From the NCBI GenBank assembly GCA_032718475.1, contig JAUCBJ010008022.1, positions 1 through 37,071 on the forward strand: 37,071 bases of DNA, in the 5' to 3' direction. The notes under the pieces are model-generated. The model ran no database searches and was not told the DNA's origin. It saw only the letters and a program-made list of their open reading frames with translations. Of the stretch, positions 1 to 10,649 are shown in pieces. Position 1 is the stretch's first letter. Each line of letters starts with the position of its first letter. The stretch comes from Nemertoderma westbladi (taxonomy: Eukaryota > Xenacoelomorpha > Nemertodermatida > Nemertodermatidae). Position numbers and translations under genes: made by a program.

Positions 1-707
1 TGAGGTTGTTGAAACAGTTGTTTCTCCAATCGCTCCATAGAGCTGAAGAATCTCTGTACATATCCTGCTGCCGACTTCTTCCAAATAACCGGATCCCTAG
101 TGTACCTTCTCACTCCCATCCTGTATAAGTCCTCCCAGGCAGCTTCCGATAAGTCAAACGGGAGTCCGAGTCTGGGGAAATTCCATCGCGTCTCGACAAT
201 ATACTTCAGTTCCTCCTTCGTGTATCCCGCATAACTGTCCTTGGTCGATCGCTTACTTCTCTCCCAATCGATTCGGTGTTCCTCCACCGCAATCAATACT
301 CTAGTGAGTACGGCTGCAGAAAGAATGGGAAGGGGATCCGAATAAACCGCATCTGCCATCTTTGCTCCGCGCTCGGGTGTCAGATCTACAGTATCCGAAC
401 TACTGGAGCTGTCGGGCCGCTGAGGAATAAGTTCTCGGCTCGAGTGTTGCTGCTGTTTAACAACTGCTTCCTGATCCCGCTTGACTTGAGCCCTAGTGCC
501 TATGATAGACCTATGGTGCTCTACTAGCCTAGGGTCTGACACTACTACTGTAGGGATGACCTTTCTTACAATAGGAGGAGACTTGGACTTTGGTCTGGGA
601 TGTTCTATACTTTGATCTGGGTCACAGATCTTTTTAAGACACTGTCTAACAGTCATTCTAACACTTTCTAAGAGACTATCTGACAGTGATTGGGTTGTGT
701 CAGACAT
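1..707 (-). CDS. Unidentified protein, N-terminal 235 codons (runs off window edge)
   Basis: I read the minus strand in triplets from an ATG at 705-707 and found no stop before the window edge, so 235 codons are open. A TAA lies two codons upstream of this ATG, which makes it the first usable Met in this frame. The N-terminal half is polar and Ser/Thr/Pro/Lys-rich, with a low-complexity QQQ then SSSS stretch. The second half looks folded, with aromatic and charged stretches such as KEELKYIVETRWNFPRLGLP and AAWEDLYRMGVRRY. I recognise no family. It could be a host gene or the first ORF of a transposable element, since the flanking DNA is repeat-rich. An open frame this long in AT-rich sequence is unlikely by chance, so I trust the coding call more than any identity. 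Confidence 0.6.
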   Translation of the reverse strand, partial: MSDTTQSLSDSLLESVRMTVRQCLKKICDPDQSIEHPRPKSKSPPIVRKVIPTVVVSDPRLVEHHRSIIGTRAQVKRDQEAVVKQQQHSSRELIPQRPDSSSSSDTVDLTPERGAKMADAVYSDPLPILSAAVLTRVLIAVEEHRIDWERSKRSTKDSYAGYTKEELKYIVETRWNFPRLGLPFDLSEAAWEDLYRMGVRRYTRDPVIWKKSAAGYVQRFFSSMERLEKQLFQQP

Positions 708-844
708 GATTTACTTTACAGTTGAATGCCTACTACTATAATGACAGTTAAAGCAAGTCTAGTAATTCAGTATCAACTGTTAGCCTAGTAATCAATTACC
801 GATATCGTTACTCAGTGTAACGTGATATATATACACAATATATT

Positions 845-1100
845 AGAATACCGGTATACACTTATAGTATATATATAAGTATTATTACAGACTAGGTTTG
901 TCACAGAATACCGGTATATAATTTCAGCACAAATATATATAAAGATATAATAGGCCTATCGTGAATACCGGTATACAGCTTACACTTATAATGTATATAT
1001 ATAAGTATAATTACAGACTAGAATTAATTACAGAATACCGGTATATAATTTAGCCTAAATTTATAGAAATAAATATAATAAGCCTATTGTAAATACCGGT
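845..1100. repeat. Diverged tandem repeat with TACCGGTA boxes
   Basis: Two adjacent copies of about 118-128 bp start near 845 and 963. Each has the order: GAATACCGGTATAC, a TATATATAAGTAT stretch, TTACAGACTAG, CAGAATACCGGTATATAATTT, then ATAATA(G)GCCTAT. A fifth TACCGGTAT box at about 1094 starts a partial third copy. The five TACCGGTA palindromes are spaced about 57-71 bp apart. Confidence 0.75.
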
Positions 1101-3660
1101 ATGTCAATTATTTTAAAATAATTGAATTTCTGAATTTTAGGGGTTACTTGGATACTTTGTTTTACTTGATTACCGTTATTTAAGCAGTAGTCCAACTGAT
1201 ATTGAGACCTAATTGTTGTATGGCAGGACTACTATTTATAAATCGTTTGAGTTGATTTATAATATATATATACCCGTTAAAATGGGTTTTTGTCAATATT
1301 TGAAATAAATGTTATTATTTCTGGGAAAGAGTCACCAGACAGAAGCTGTGCGCTCTCAGTGAAGTGCTACTTGTTGGACACTAAAACAAATAATTCTAAT
1401 TTACCTAAGTTACTTAATACTACAAATTACATACAATTCGGGGTGAGATTACAATCTCTAAATAAACACAAAAATTACACGTACGAATTTTTAGGGTAAT
1501 TTTACAAGAAGTCTACAAAGCAGCCTAACAAAGGGTTAGATTATCTGGTTATTACAACGGACAGAGTACTACGGTATTTGAAAATAACTAAGCAGTAGTA
1601 AATATACTGCGTTGTCCAGATAGGAAAAATACCACCGTCTGACGACTATTAGCCGTATCGCTATAAGTACTACGTTATGTATCACGGAGTGTTCCTACCT
1701 AGAAGTTAATTACCACGGTCTACCAGAACCAACGTGCCTATTAACCACTTTACAACACAAATATACTGCCTACACACTAATTACCTTCGGGAAGCACTGT
1801 ACACTAAACCCTAAATTAGGTACAAGTACTTATACAACAAATAATCAGTAGTTAAAATACTTGAACAGCTAAAAGAACCACGGTATCTGCTGGAGTGACC
1901 GGGGCACAAAATCACCAGTCTTTACCTACGCCAAGCAGCCCTGATGTAGTACCGGGGTTAATTTAACTATAACGGTATATATAACAAGCACAATTACTGT
2001 AGGAATAAACTTGGGGTATGAATGTTGCGAATAATCGCATAAACTCTGAATAATAAATATTACGCTACCCGTACAAACTACTCAAACAAAATACAAACCA
2101 AACGCTGGCAGACTAATATCAAGCCTAAATAAACTACAGTATGTGCAGACTCCGAAATGGTTAGTTAGTATGCGTTCTAACCGAGTAGTACGACTTTTTC
2201 TTTCGGGGGGGGGGGGGGGGGATTTACCTTACAGTACTGGATGCCCCTACTTTCCTAACCGGCACTTTATCGGACATACACTCCACACACACTACAATCT
2301 CTTCAGACCTAACAACAGCCAGACAACAGTCCAGCCTACAAATTATCTGTACGATCTGAGCAGGCTTATACGTCTTCTGCTCAATATTAACCTACAAATA
2401 AATAAAACCTGACAGAAATAAGTAAACCATGCAAAGGAATAAGGGGTGATCAATCCCTAATCCCCTAACAGCCTACAATATACAATATATCACAATCGAG
2501 ATAATACTGATGTACCTATACTGCTGTAAGTACCGGTTCCGGTGGTTAGGTAGTTAGGCCTACAGGTTACCGGTCGACCGGTACTTCAGCTTTATTGCTT
2601 ACTGCAATAAAGAAGCAATAACTGTTACTGTTCTTACCAGAACAATAGTAAACTGTATTTATTGCCTACACTGCAATCAGAGTTTATAACTGTTATTGTT
2701 CGCGCTTTTAGACCTTTAGCAGTTTAACCCGCTAATTTTAGGTGTCTTTTAGTTTGTAAATCGACTTTAGCCTACGACGAGTATTTGATACACTACATTA
2801 GCCGAAGCCAGCCTATGCGCGATCATTCACCCGCTGGATATACCCGGGAGACTGGATTCGGGGGCTCTGACCTTATTGCGGTGTAGGCCTACTGTATTAT
2901 TCGATTGATCGTTAATATATAATCTCTGACAATATTATTCACTTTCGGGAAATATTAACAGTTCCTTTAGGACGTGGCGCTCTAAATATATAAACAGAGC
3001 TATGACTTACACTAAACACAACGGGATGGCTTATGATTCACGTATAAGGCGCATTCTTTAGGAGATGCTTTGTTATCTGTCCCAATCATGCACACTACCG
3101 GTACCGCACAATACTGCACACTGATCTGCCGACCTTTACTAATTTTAGTCACATATAAAGAGAATAGCAATTGACCCATGTAGTGCCTATGAAATAGCAT
3201 TAGATTCACTCCAAAACCAATATCATATAAGTCGCAATTGCTATATGTAACCGGTCTCTTACCTTCAGTATATCAAGAAGATGGGGTTTTATAATTATTT
3301 ATCGATATTATCCAAATATAACGATATTCCATCAACAGATACAATTAATAACCGACAGTAAATAGCAGTAAAATAATGCGGTGTGTATATAATGCAGTTG
3401 ACAGGCAGGATAACAGTTATACGTTCCGGTAATCAAAGCCGTTCTAATGTTTTGGCTAAAGTCTGAAACAGAATAATTCCATAGCCGATGTTCATGGCAT
3501 CAGGAAAACCAACACACTGAAACCTGTGGGCCGTTGTAGGCAGCTTTCAACACAAAGAGAAATAGCTCTCATTGGCAGAACTCCAGATTCTATAGTTTCC
3601 ACGAACGTCTAAATGCCAAACCTCCCTAGCCTTTGCAGCCCATAGCCAACACAAGGCTAA
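1101..3660. other. Non-coding AT-rich stretch, nothing assigned
   Basis: Only short random-looking ORFs are present. The stretch contains a 17-bp poly(G) run at 2205-2221, scattered TACCGGTA and TAGGCCTA palindromes, and a diverged repeat around 2587-2697 in which TATTG(C), GCAATAA and AACTGTTA(C/T)TGTTC words recur. I see no convincing exon, RNA gene or transposon termini. Confidence 0.5.
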
Positions 3661-3665
3661 ATCGC

Positions 3666-3748
3666 TCTGATTGGTCGATCATTGTTCTGATTGGTTAATC
3701 GAACAGAACAAAGAGGCCATACGTACAGCAAATTGGCCAATCAGCCAG
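3666..3748. promoter_or_regulatory. Cluster of CCAAT boxes
   Basis: Two CTGATTGGT boxes lie at about 3668 and 3689, and an overlapping TTGGCCAATCAG lies near 3732. This gives four CCAAT pentamers on both strands within about 80 bp. CCAAT clusters of this kind bind NF-Y in animal promoters (established knowledge). There is no recognisable gene immediately downstream, so promoter function is inference. The cluster could instead belong to an old repeat. Confidence 0.3.
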
Positions 3749-3889
3749 CAGAATGCATCACTCGAGCAAGGCAGTTTTAGAGTATTTGAGCGCATTGAGG
3801 GAAAACTGGATTGCGGAGAAAAAGGGCCAGTTACATCCCGCAAAAGCTTTTACAATAGCAATTTCAACATGACTTTTAATGGAAATTAA

Positions 3890-4550
3890 TTTTAGTATAA
3901 TTAATTATACTTAAAATTATACAGCTATAATCCCCATATATAGTTTTTATTTAATTAGTTCAAGAGATTTGCTTTAAGAAATGTGTTTTTAATTGATCTA
4001 AACGTAATTAAGTTATTAAAATACCCCGTCAGCCGTCACTCTACACTAGGTCCCTTATTCCAAGGTATGCTTGCTGACTAGCCTAAACTAATAAGAGAGC
4101 TTAAACCTTGCTTCTTGTATACCATTTCCCACAATATCATCAAAAAATATTGGTGATCTTAAGGGTTCCGATAAAATACATCTAAAAAGCCAGCAAGCTG
4201 GCTATAAGAAGACCGTCTATAACTGTATAAGACAACAAAACCGAAAAAACTAAATCATAAATCCGTTTCTGTGTTAGTCCGAAGCGAAAAGAGGAACAAA
4301 TACTTAATACAATATCCATTCCCGGCATCACTATGAAGCAACCAATTTAATAAAGCATATAATATGCAAGTATCCTCACTAGAACGCCAATAAGCTGGCT
4401 TTAAATTTGTAATTTTATTTAACATTACATTATTATATCAAAATTGAAAGATAAATTATACTTCAAACAAACATACAAACTTTAATTTATTTTTTTTAAT
4501 AGTCAGTAAAAATTCGAGTTAACAGCGATCACAAATATAAGTACAAATAT
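3890..4550. other. AT-rich non-coding stretch
   Basis: I see no gene here. There is a small perfect inverted repeat AGCCAGC-AA-GCTGGCT near 4188-4203 and a related GCTGGCT word about 190 bp further on. Otherwise the sequence is low-complexity A/T. Confidence 0.5.
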
Positions 4551-4556
4551 AAGTCA

Positions 4557-5446
4557 CAAATATATCACTCCATCCCCCGCCTCACTGATGGTGCCAAGGA
4601 TGGATGCCGCATTACCCATCTGGATTGCGACCAGCAACCTCTGCAGGAGGACCAAGTGGGAGCGAGGCTCTTTGGTTGAGTCTCTCAGGCTCGACCCTAT
4701 CTCTGACAGGAACTCTTCTGTTTCAGGTTCTGCCCGGCCCATCGTTTCAAAGGCTACTGGATGGAACAGGTAGCCTCTGTCCATCAGTTCACCATACTTA
4801 TTGTTCTTCCGGACCTCCGCTTCCCCGGCTGCGCTTCCTCCACCAGAAGAGAGTGTACGCGATGTATGGCTGGCTGCCAGGGGGTCCACCACAGTTGCGT
4901 CCCATGTTAGTGTTCTTCCTCTGGACCAGGGCACTAGGGTGACTCCATCGACTCGTTTGCCATCAATGCGGCACAGACCCGGGGGCTCCAGCATGGTGGG
5001 GATGTCACAGGTAGTGAGAGCCCGCTTTACAATTTCATTAATCATGGTGTGCCTGGGAAAACGTCCAGCGCTCCGTTGGCAGTAAAGGCCATGTAGCCCA
5101 TTAGCTGCAACGGGAGACCAACAATGGCTGCAGGGGTGAGGCTCAGTTACACGACAGCCAAGTCGGATGGTCATGGCAATCCGGAACTGTGTATCACTAA
5201 GCTTCAGCCCAAGGCCTGCGAAGGTATGACATCAAGCCAGCAGCCGGAGATTGGGTTGGAGACATTGTTGAGCCTGGCTCTGTCTGAGGGTGATGCCTCT
5301 TCACGGAGGGCTTCCAAGCTAGCCTCATGCACCTCTGTTATCAATGTGTGCTGTCCTGTGGCGGTTGATGGTGATGTATTGGCTGGTAGCTGGGCCAGGC
5401 GATATCTGGTGGCGAGATCAACAAGTTCGTCGGAGTTGGGAGTCAC
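4557..5446 (-). pseudogene. Non-LTR retrotransposon C-terminal fragment (zinc-knuckle plus nuclease-like region)
   Basis: Two minus-strand frames join into one protein fragment. The first (5446 to about 5207) ends ..GCWLDVIPSQALG. The second continues through LKLSDTQFRIAMTIRLGC to a stop at about 4557. The two frames are offset by one base at a GGG run near 5205, so the copy is frameshifted. The second part has a CSHC..H..C pattern (PCSHCWSPVAANGLHGLYC), then KRVDGVTLVPWSRGR, LTWDATVVDPLAASH and LLQRLLVAIQMGNAASILGT. I recall this layout from the C-termini of reverse-transcriptase polyproteins that are common in invertebrate genomes. The DG..W..WD pattern resembles a PD-(D/E)XK restriction-like endonuclease, here with V where P is usual. 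No RT core is present, so the copy is 5'-truncated. The clade is not assigned. Confidence 0.6.
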
Positions 5447-5897
5447 TTGAGTTGTAACAAATAAGCGGTCTGAAAGAGAAAAAAAAGGTGGAAGAGCTTA
5501 CATGCGTAACTCATCTCTGAATCAGAGCACTGAAATCCTTCCTCTGAAAGAAGGATACGTTTCCCAGGGATGAGGTAGCTTGGCTCCCCGTCATTTTTGG
5601 TGAAGAAGAAGAATGTGTTCTGGCATTCAGTTCCCTGATTGGCTTGAGCTACAAACATGTATAGGCCTACTATACAACAAGAATAATACTACAATCCTTA
5701 CTTGGCACTAATGAGCACCAGCAGCTGGTGTTTCTATCATTGAGTCTATGGCAATTTTCGTGTTTTGGGACTATTTTTCGAAATAAAAAAGACACTTTAA
5801 TAAATTTTTCAAAACTTTTTTCCACATCCAGGGGGTGAGATGCGTCGATTGATATAACTTTCATTGACGGACGAGCTGTAGCTTCGGAGGAGTTCAC
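5447..5897 (-). other. Unassigned ORF chain with putative micro-introns
   Basis: Three minus-strand open segments (5897 to about 5713, about 5659 to 5502, and 5469 into the retrotransposon fragment at 5446) remain in frame if two short GT-AG gaps are removed. One gap is 53 nt (GTAAGG...TTTGTAG, about 5660-5712). The other is 32 nt (GTAAGC, then a pyrimidine tract, then TTTCAG, 5470-5501). The encoded words include HENCHRLNDRNTSCWC and EPSYLIPGKRILLSEEGF. I recognise no family. A 32-nt intron would be exceptionally short, so the gaps may instead be decay within an old element. Confidence 0.25.
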
Positions 5898-6930
5898 CCG
5901 ATAAACATATATACATAGATAGATAGTAGATAGTGAATACTTTTACAGTAAGAAGTCCTAACGGTCTTCTAATAATAGTCTTCCATAAAAGAACATAAAA
6001 TTCATTATTGTCTGACTTGTTATTAAAATTGCACAGTTAATGAACACGTCGGAATATTTGGCATTGTGCATTTTTTTACTCAGAAATTTTTCGGAGAGTA
6101 TAATGATTTATTAATTGGTAGAGATTAAGCTAAGACACATTAACAATGCACGTTTACATTTAGCTCAAATACCCAATACCTGTAATATGTTACAAATAGT
6201 CATATCTACCTTAGCTTCATCACTTCATTGGCTGCAGCTAGGGGGCTCTAGAATTTAATATGTTAAGTTGAAACTTATCCAAAAAAGGTTTATGTCATCT
6301 ATGTTATCTAAAAAAGTTTGTGCAATTGTCACACAGATAAACAACCGCATTTATTTAATAAACATGAAAACAAATGTTTTGTTTATATTAAGTTATTAAT
6401 GTTACCGATTTATAATAAAGTTACGATTATATTAGATTCTAAAACAATATTGGAATAACTAAATAATAACACAAATATTATATACCAATTATGTTTTGTT
6501 ACTAAAGGAAAAACGTTACATATTATTCTGCTTTCATTATAATCTTTATAGTTACATACTAAACAAACTTACACCAGTTTATAAACAATAAACAACACCC
6601 CGTATAATATAAATTGAAGGAAAATCCTCGACTAACTAACATTCTGCAAATAGAAAAAACATACAACAAAAACACCACATGCGAATACCCCATGATGCAA
6701 TGTAAAAAAATAATAACTCATTTACCGTAGTCGCGCCATTGCGTAATATATGACGTCACATTATCTCTAGGTTACAATTATTAGCTAACATACGTAATAA
6801 GTGGCATAGGAAAGCCAAGAAGCAAAAACACCTTACTGACTGCCGAGTTGTTGTTTCAATTAATTATCATGTCAGTTAAATAATACCAATACGATATTCA
6901 CGGTATATATATATATTACATAGGCCTACA
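5898..6930. other. AT-rich non-coding stretch
   Basis: No gene is seen. One full palindromic CRE (TGACGTCA) lies near 6751-6758, beside a small GC-richer patch (GTCGCGCCATTGCG). Nothing else here can be supported. Confidence 0.5.
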
Positions 6931-7335
6931 ACTCTGCCGTGCAATGTGAAAAGACAAATCACAAAAAGTCATTTCTAGTAAAACGCAAATTACTGTTTTC
7001 CTTCAGATTGTTGGTTAAAATGTCCGTAAATTACAAATTTTTTATAAACCTACGCAATTCGTGGTGGGAAATTTTTCTACGTGATTATTTTTCGCTTTCC
7101 ATTAATATTTTGACTTCAGGGTTATTTTTTGTACTTACGCTGTTTTTGCAATGTCTGCATGTAAATACATTCATTCGATGCAATGCAAAAACAAATGTCA
7201 CAATGACAAAACACCTCAAGTCAGTCAGTTGGGGTGTTTTTGCATTGTATAAATTTAATGTATATATTGGGGGGGGGGGGGGGGGGGGGGGGGGCAACCC
7301 TCCTGCGGTTTTTAATTTGTAAATTGCACGGCAGA
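6931..7335. mobile_element. Candidate MITE-like inverted-repeat element
   Basis: TCTGCCGTGCAAT near 6934 is matched in inverted orientation by ATTGCACGGCAGA near 7324, about 390 bp apart. A second nested inverted pair (CAATGCAAAAACA near 7181 and TGTTTTTGCATTG near 7235) flanks an AAACACCTC/GGGGTGTTT hairpin. The element contains a 26-bp poly(G) run (7269-7294). The open frame across it translates the G run as poly-Gly and is not a credible gene. I found no target-site duplication. Confidence 0.4.
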
Positions 7336-7405
7336 ACTGTGTGTTGCATATCAAGTTTTGGTGTGTGTCAGTAGCCACCGTCAGTTGGCTGCATCCAACA
7401 GCCAA

Positions 7406-8328
7406 CCAAAAGCTATTATGTCACGTACGAACACACAGACAGACATACAGTTAATATAATATATAGACATTAGTATATAAAATTAGTCTTATTATTTATA
7501 CACTAAAATACTATATTATAATATGTACAGTTTACAGCTAAAAATAGAATATTTCCTAATAATTGCAAACGTATTATATTGTAGCACAAGGATGTAATAA
7601 AGTACTACAAACTAAACATCCGGTACAAATATAGTAAACCGACAATGATTGCACTAAAAGGTGTTTTACTAACAAAAGAATTTGTAACGTCAACAAAAAA
7701 TATACACAAAGCGCGGGGAATTCGAATCACAAAATAAATCAACTGTGCTGGAGGGAGTTGGGGCTAATTAACTGATAGATTAAAGATTGTCGATGCACCT
7801 TTAATATCACATTGGCTGCCCTTCCTACGTTTGTTTACCTTAAATATTTCGACAGAGTTTAGACTCAAACCTATTGATATTGTTTGTTAACATAAATAAC
7901 TATATTTATTCGAAGGTTAAGTTTTACATGATATATTAACACCGTTATATAAATATCCCTTTGCGAAGACACGAATCCATACAATGTAAATGTAAATTAG
8001 GGTCAAATAATATTTTATACCAAATAAGGGATAAGGAAAAGTGAAAAGTAATTCCTAAAATTCACATATTTTAGATTTTCACCTCAAATTTTATAGCTAT
8101 TGAACATCCTTGATTATTTGGGCTGATGAACTTTCGAACTTTCAAGCGAAGGGAAATAACATGCAACGAAATAACAAATGGCGGTGTATAAAGTGAATAA
8201 AAAATACTTTTTAGAAGGAAATTCATCTATAAATTATTAACTTAAAGGGAAGTTTGAGAGTAATTAATAATATTTAGCACAACTGGATAAGTTTATAAAT
8301 AGAGGACATTATATTCGTACCTGCTGGA
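7406..8328. other. AT-rich non-coding stretch
   Basis: No coding signal, RNA gene or clear repeat boundary is visible here. Confidence 0.5.
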
Positions 8329-9070
8329 TCAGTGTTACTAGATGCACTCAGTTGATGGTAATAAGAGAGTTCACTCATATTCTGAGTTGTGAATGAACTT
8401 ATGTTAACGGAGAGTGCACTCGCTTAATATAACAGCTGATAGTGCACTCAATTAGGTTAACAGATATAGTGAACTCAGTGCACTCAATTAGGTTAACAGA
8501 TATAGTGAACTCAGTGCACTCAATTAGGTTAACAGATATAGTGAACTCAGTGCACTCAATTAGGTTAACAGATATAGTGAACTCAGTGCACTCAATTAGG
8601 TTAACAGATATAGTGAACTCAGTACACTCAATTAGGTTAACAGATATAGTGAACTCAGTGCACTCAATTAGGTTAACAGATATAGTGAACTCAGTGCACT
8701 CAATTAGGTTAACAGATATAGTGAACTCAGTGCACTCAATTAGGTTAACAGATATAGTGAACTCAGTGCACTCAATTAGGTTAACAGATATAGTGAACTC
8801 AGTACACTCAATTAGGTTAACAGATATAGTGAACTCAGTGCACTCAATTAGGTTAACAGATATAGTGAACTCAGTGCACTCAATTAGGTTAACAGATATA
8901 GTGAACTCAGTGCACTCAATTAGGTTAACAGATATAGTGAACTCAGTGCACTCAATTAGGTTAACAGATATAGTGAACTCAGTGCACTCAATTAGGTTAA
9001 CAGATATAGTGAACTCAGTGCACTCAATTAGGTTAACAGATATAGTGAACTCAGTGCACTCAATTACGCT
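8329..9070. repeat. 36-bp minisatellite, 17 near-identical units
   Basis: The core array spans about 8445-9056, with unit words GTGCACTCAATTAGG, TTAACAGATATAG and TGAACTCA. The units are almost perfectly identical. Two of them carry the same A variant (GTACACTC, near 8622 and 8802), exactly 180 bp or five units apart. Degenerate relatives (TGCACTCAG, GAGTTCACTC, AGTGCACTCGC) lie in the left flank from 8335 and at the right edge. Because 36 is a multiple of 3, the array forms a 221-codon open frame of repeated HSIRLTDIVNSV. I consider that a by-product of the repeat and not a gene. Confidence 0.95.
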
Positions 9071-9539
9071 TCAGACAATTAAATGGAGCGATGTGGTCAC
9101 TCGATAAATCGTTAAAAGCACCAATATGAATGAATTAGAGATAAACAATAGAAAATTAAATGAAACGTAAAACAAAAAATAGCACCCGAAATATAAGATG
9201 TCATTCTAATAAATACTGCACCAGTATAATCAATCAATCGGGTAGCTAAGTGAAACAAACCGTGGAATAATGCCCAAAGACAAAAAGTACAACTTTATAG
9301 CAAACACTACTATAGTATTTACCCAATCGAAGGAAGCGATCTTAAGTGATTCCACGATTTGTTTGAATTATTATAATGGTAAAGCATATTGGAGAACTAG
9401 CGTATCTCATAGATCTCGTACTCTTACACAGCACAGCTGAATGTTAAATAATTTATCTAGTAAATGAGTTATATCAGTACGACAGTAACGTATAACATCG
9501 CTATATGTACAATGTACAGTACAGTACCGGTATCCATTA

Positions 9540-9660
9540 GCTGATATTGACCAATCGCAACACGTCTTAACCGCCTGGAGTCAATCGATTGGCTAAACGG
9601 TGGAATTTATCAGACCAATCCCGGCGTCGATATCCATATCGGCCAGCCAATCATTATTAG
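9540..9660. promoter_or_regulatory. Second CCAAT-box cluster
   Basis: GACCAATCG, CGATTGGCT, GACCAATCCC and GCCAATCAT occur within about 110 bp on both strands. The composition is similar to the cluster near 3.7 kb. No adjacent gene is recognised, so promoter function is inference. Confidence 0.25.
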
Positions 9661-9876
9661 AGGCATCACGGGGACAGAGCATGTGGTGTGTCAAGGGATA
9701 TATAATTGAACAAGGATCATAAATATAATCTACAGATTTAGTTAGTAGGTGTCTTAAATCGGCAACAGTCTATACATGTCAGAGTTGTTAACAGCGTGAT
9801 CAACTACTTCTGCAAAATAAACAACAAAATGAAACAATACAGGATATAATAATTTTGAATGATAGTAGTAATACTT

Positions 9877-10081
9877 TGCATGGCTTTGTGACAGTTGGGA
9901 CACCCCCTAATTATACCCCAATTAACAGGTGTCATCAATTAATTAGTACAATTAAACCCTAATAGGTATCTTATAACATCTCATTAGGGTTTAATTGATT
10001 ATCCTAATTAATCAGACCGATTAGCGCCCTGAAACCCAATGGTTATCAGTATTGACCAACTGTCACAAAGCCGTGCAAGGG
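9877..10081. mobile_element. MITE with about 24-bp terminal inverted repeats
   Basis: The left end contains TGCATGGCTTTGTGACAGTTGG. The right end contains its near-perfect inverse, CCAACTGTCACAAAGCC followed by GTGCA. The ends are about 200 bp apart. A perfect 14-bp internal inverted repeat (AATTAAACCCTAAT near 9951 and ATTAGGGTTTAATT near 9983) would make the element fold on itself. No ORF is present. A target-site duplication is not obvious, so superfamily is not assigned. Confidence 0.6.
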
Positions 10082-10239
10082 GTGTCATAAGTGACACCTC
10101 TTCCCTTTTATTTATTGGTATTTATTTATTTATATTTATTTGTATTTAATTAATTGTATTACTTTATTTAATTTATAAATTGATTTCTATTTTTAGATTA
10201 ACCAATAACTCGTTTTATTTATCCATACTTCCCGAATGA

Positions 10240-10520
10240 CATCACTGATGATGTCATCGGTTGCGCCACCCTGGTTGCCGCTTAATCAATTGAGCAAGTT
10301 TACAGCTCGCCCCATATCTCGCCCCAGGGTATACAGGTCCCATTCTAGTAAATAATTACTCTGTTGCGGCTCTCCTTTGATGATGTCATCACTGGCACCA
10401 CATTGGCTGCCATTGAAAACATAGGCAAGCTACAACTCACCTCATATGATGTCATCAATGTTGCTTCCTCATTGGTTTGTTTAAATAAAGTTAACGTTCC
10501 TCCACTCATGTTCTCATTGG
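10240..10520. repeat. Three TGATGTCATC palindromes with inverted CCAAT words
   Basis: ATGATGTCATC occurs near 10246, 10380 and 10445. Each is followed by a TTG(C)/ATTGG-containing segment (GCCACCCTGGTTGCC, CACCACATTGGCTGCC, CCTCATTGGTTTG). The spacing is uneven (about 134 and 65 bp). The pattern suggests a diverged repeat or a composite CRE-like plus CCAAT regulatory segment in front of the transposase remnant that starts about 150 bp downstream. Confidence 0.4.
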
Positions 10521-10649
10521 CTATTCCAAATTAGGCTTTCTATAATCCCCCCTATAATAGCTCTCTGTTTACCACATTCCCTTTGATTGTCTAATTTTTA
10601 TTGTTAAAAAGTTTTAAATATTCTTCTTAAAAGTATTTATTTATTTCCT

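Noticed and set aside
4588-5450. Plus-strand ORFs of 61-112 codons
   Set aside because: They are antisense shadows of the GC-richer retrotransposon fragment on the minus strand.
6939-7322. 127-codon ORF with poly-Gly and its antisense poly-Pro partner
   Set aside because: Both are translations of the 26-bp poly(G) tract and AT-rich flanks inside a candidate MITE.
8445-9060. CRISPR array
   Set aside because: Units are contiguous with no unique spacers, and the window is clearly eukaryotic.
8442-9107. 221-codon ORF of repeated HSIRLTDIVNSV as a repeat protein
   Set aside because: The frame is open only because the minisatellite unit is 36 bp. There is no signal peptide, unique domain or splice context, and the flanks contain degenerate DNA repeats in no fixed frame.
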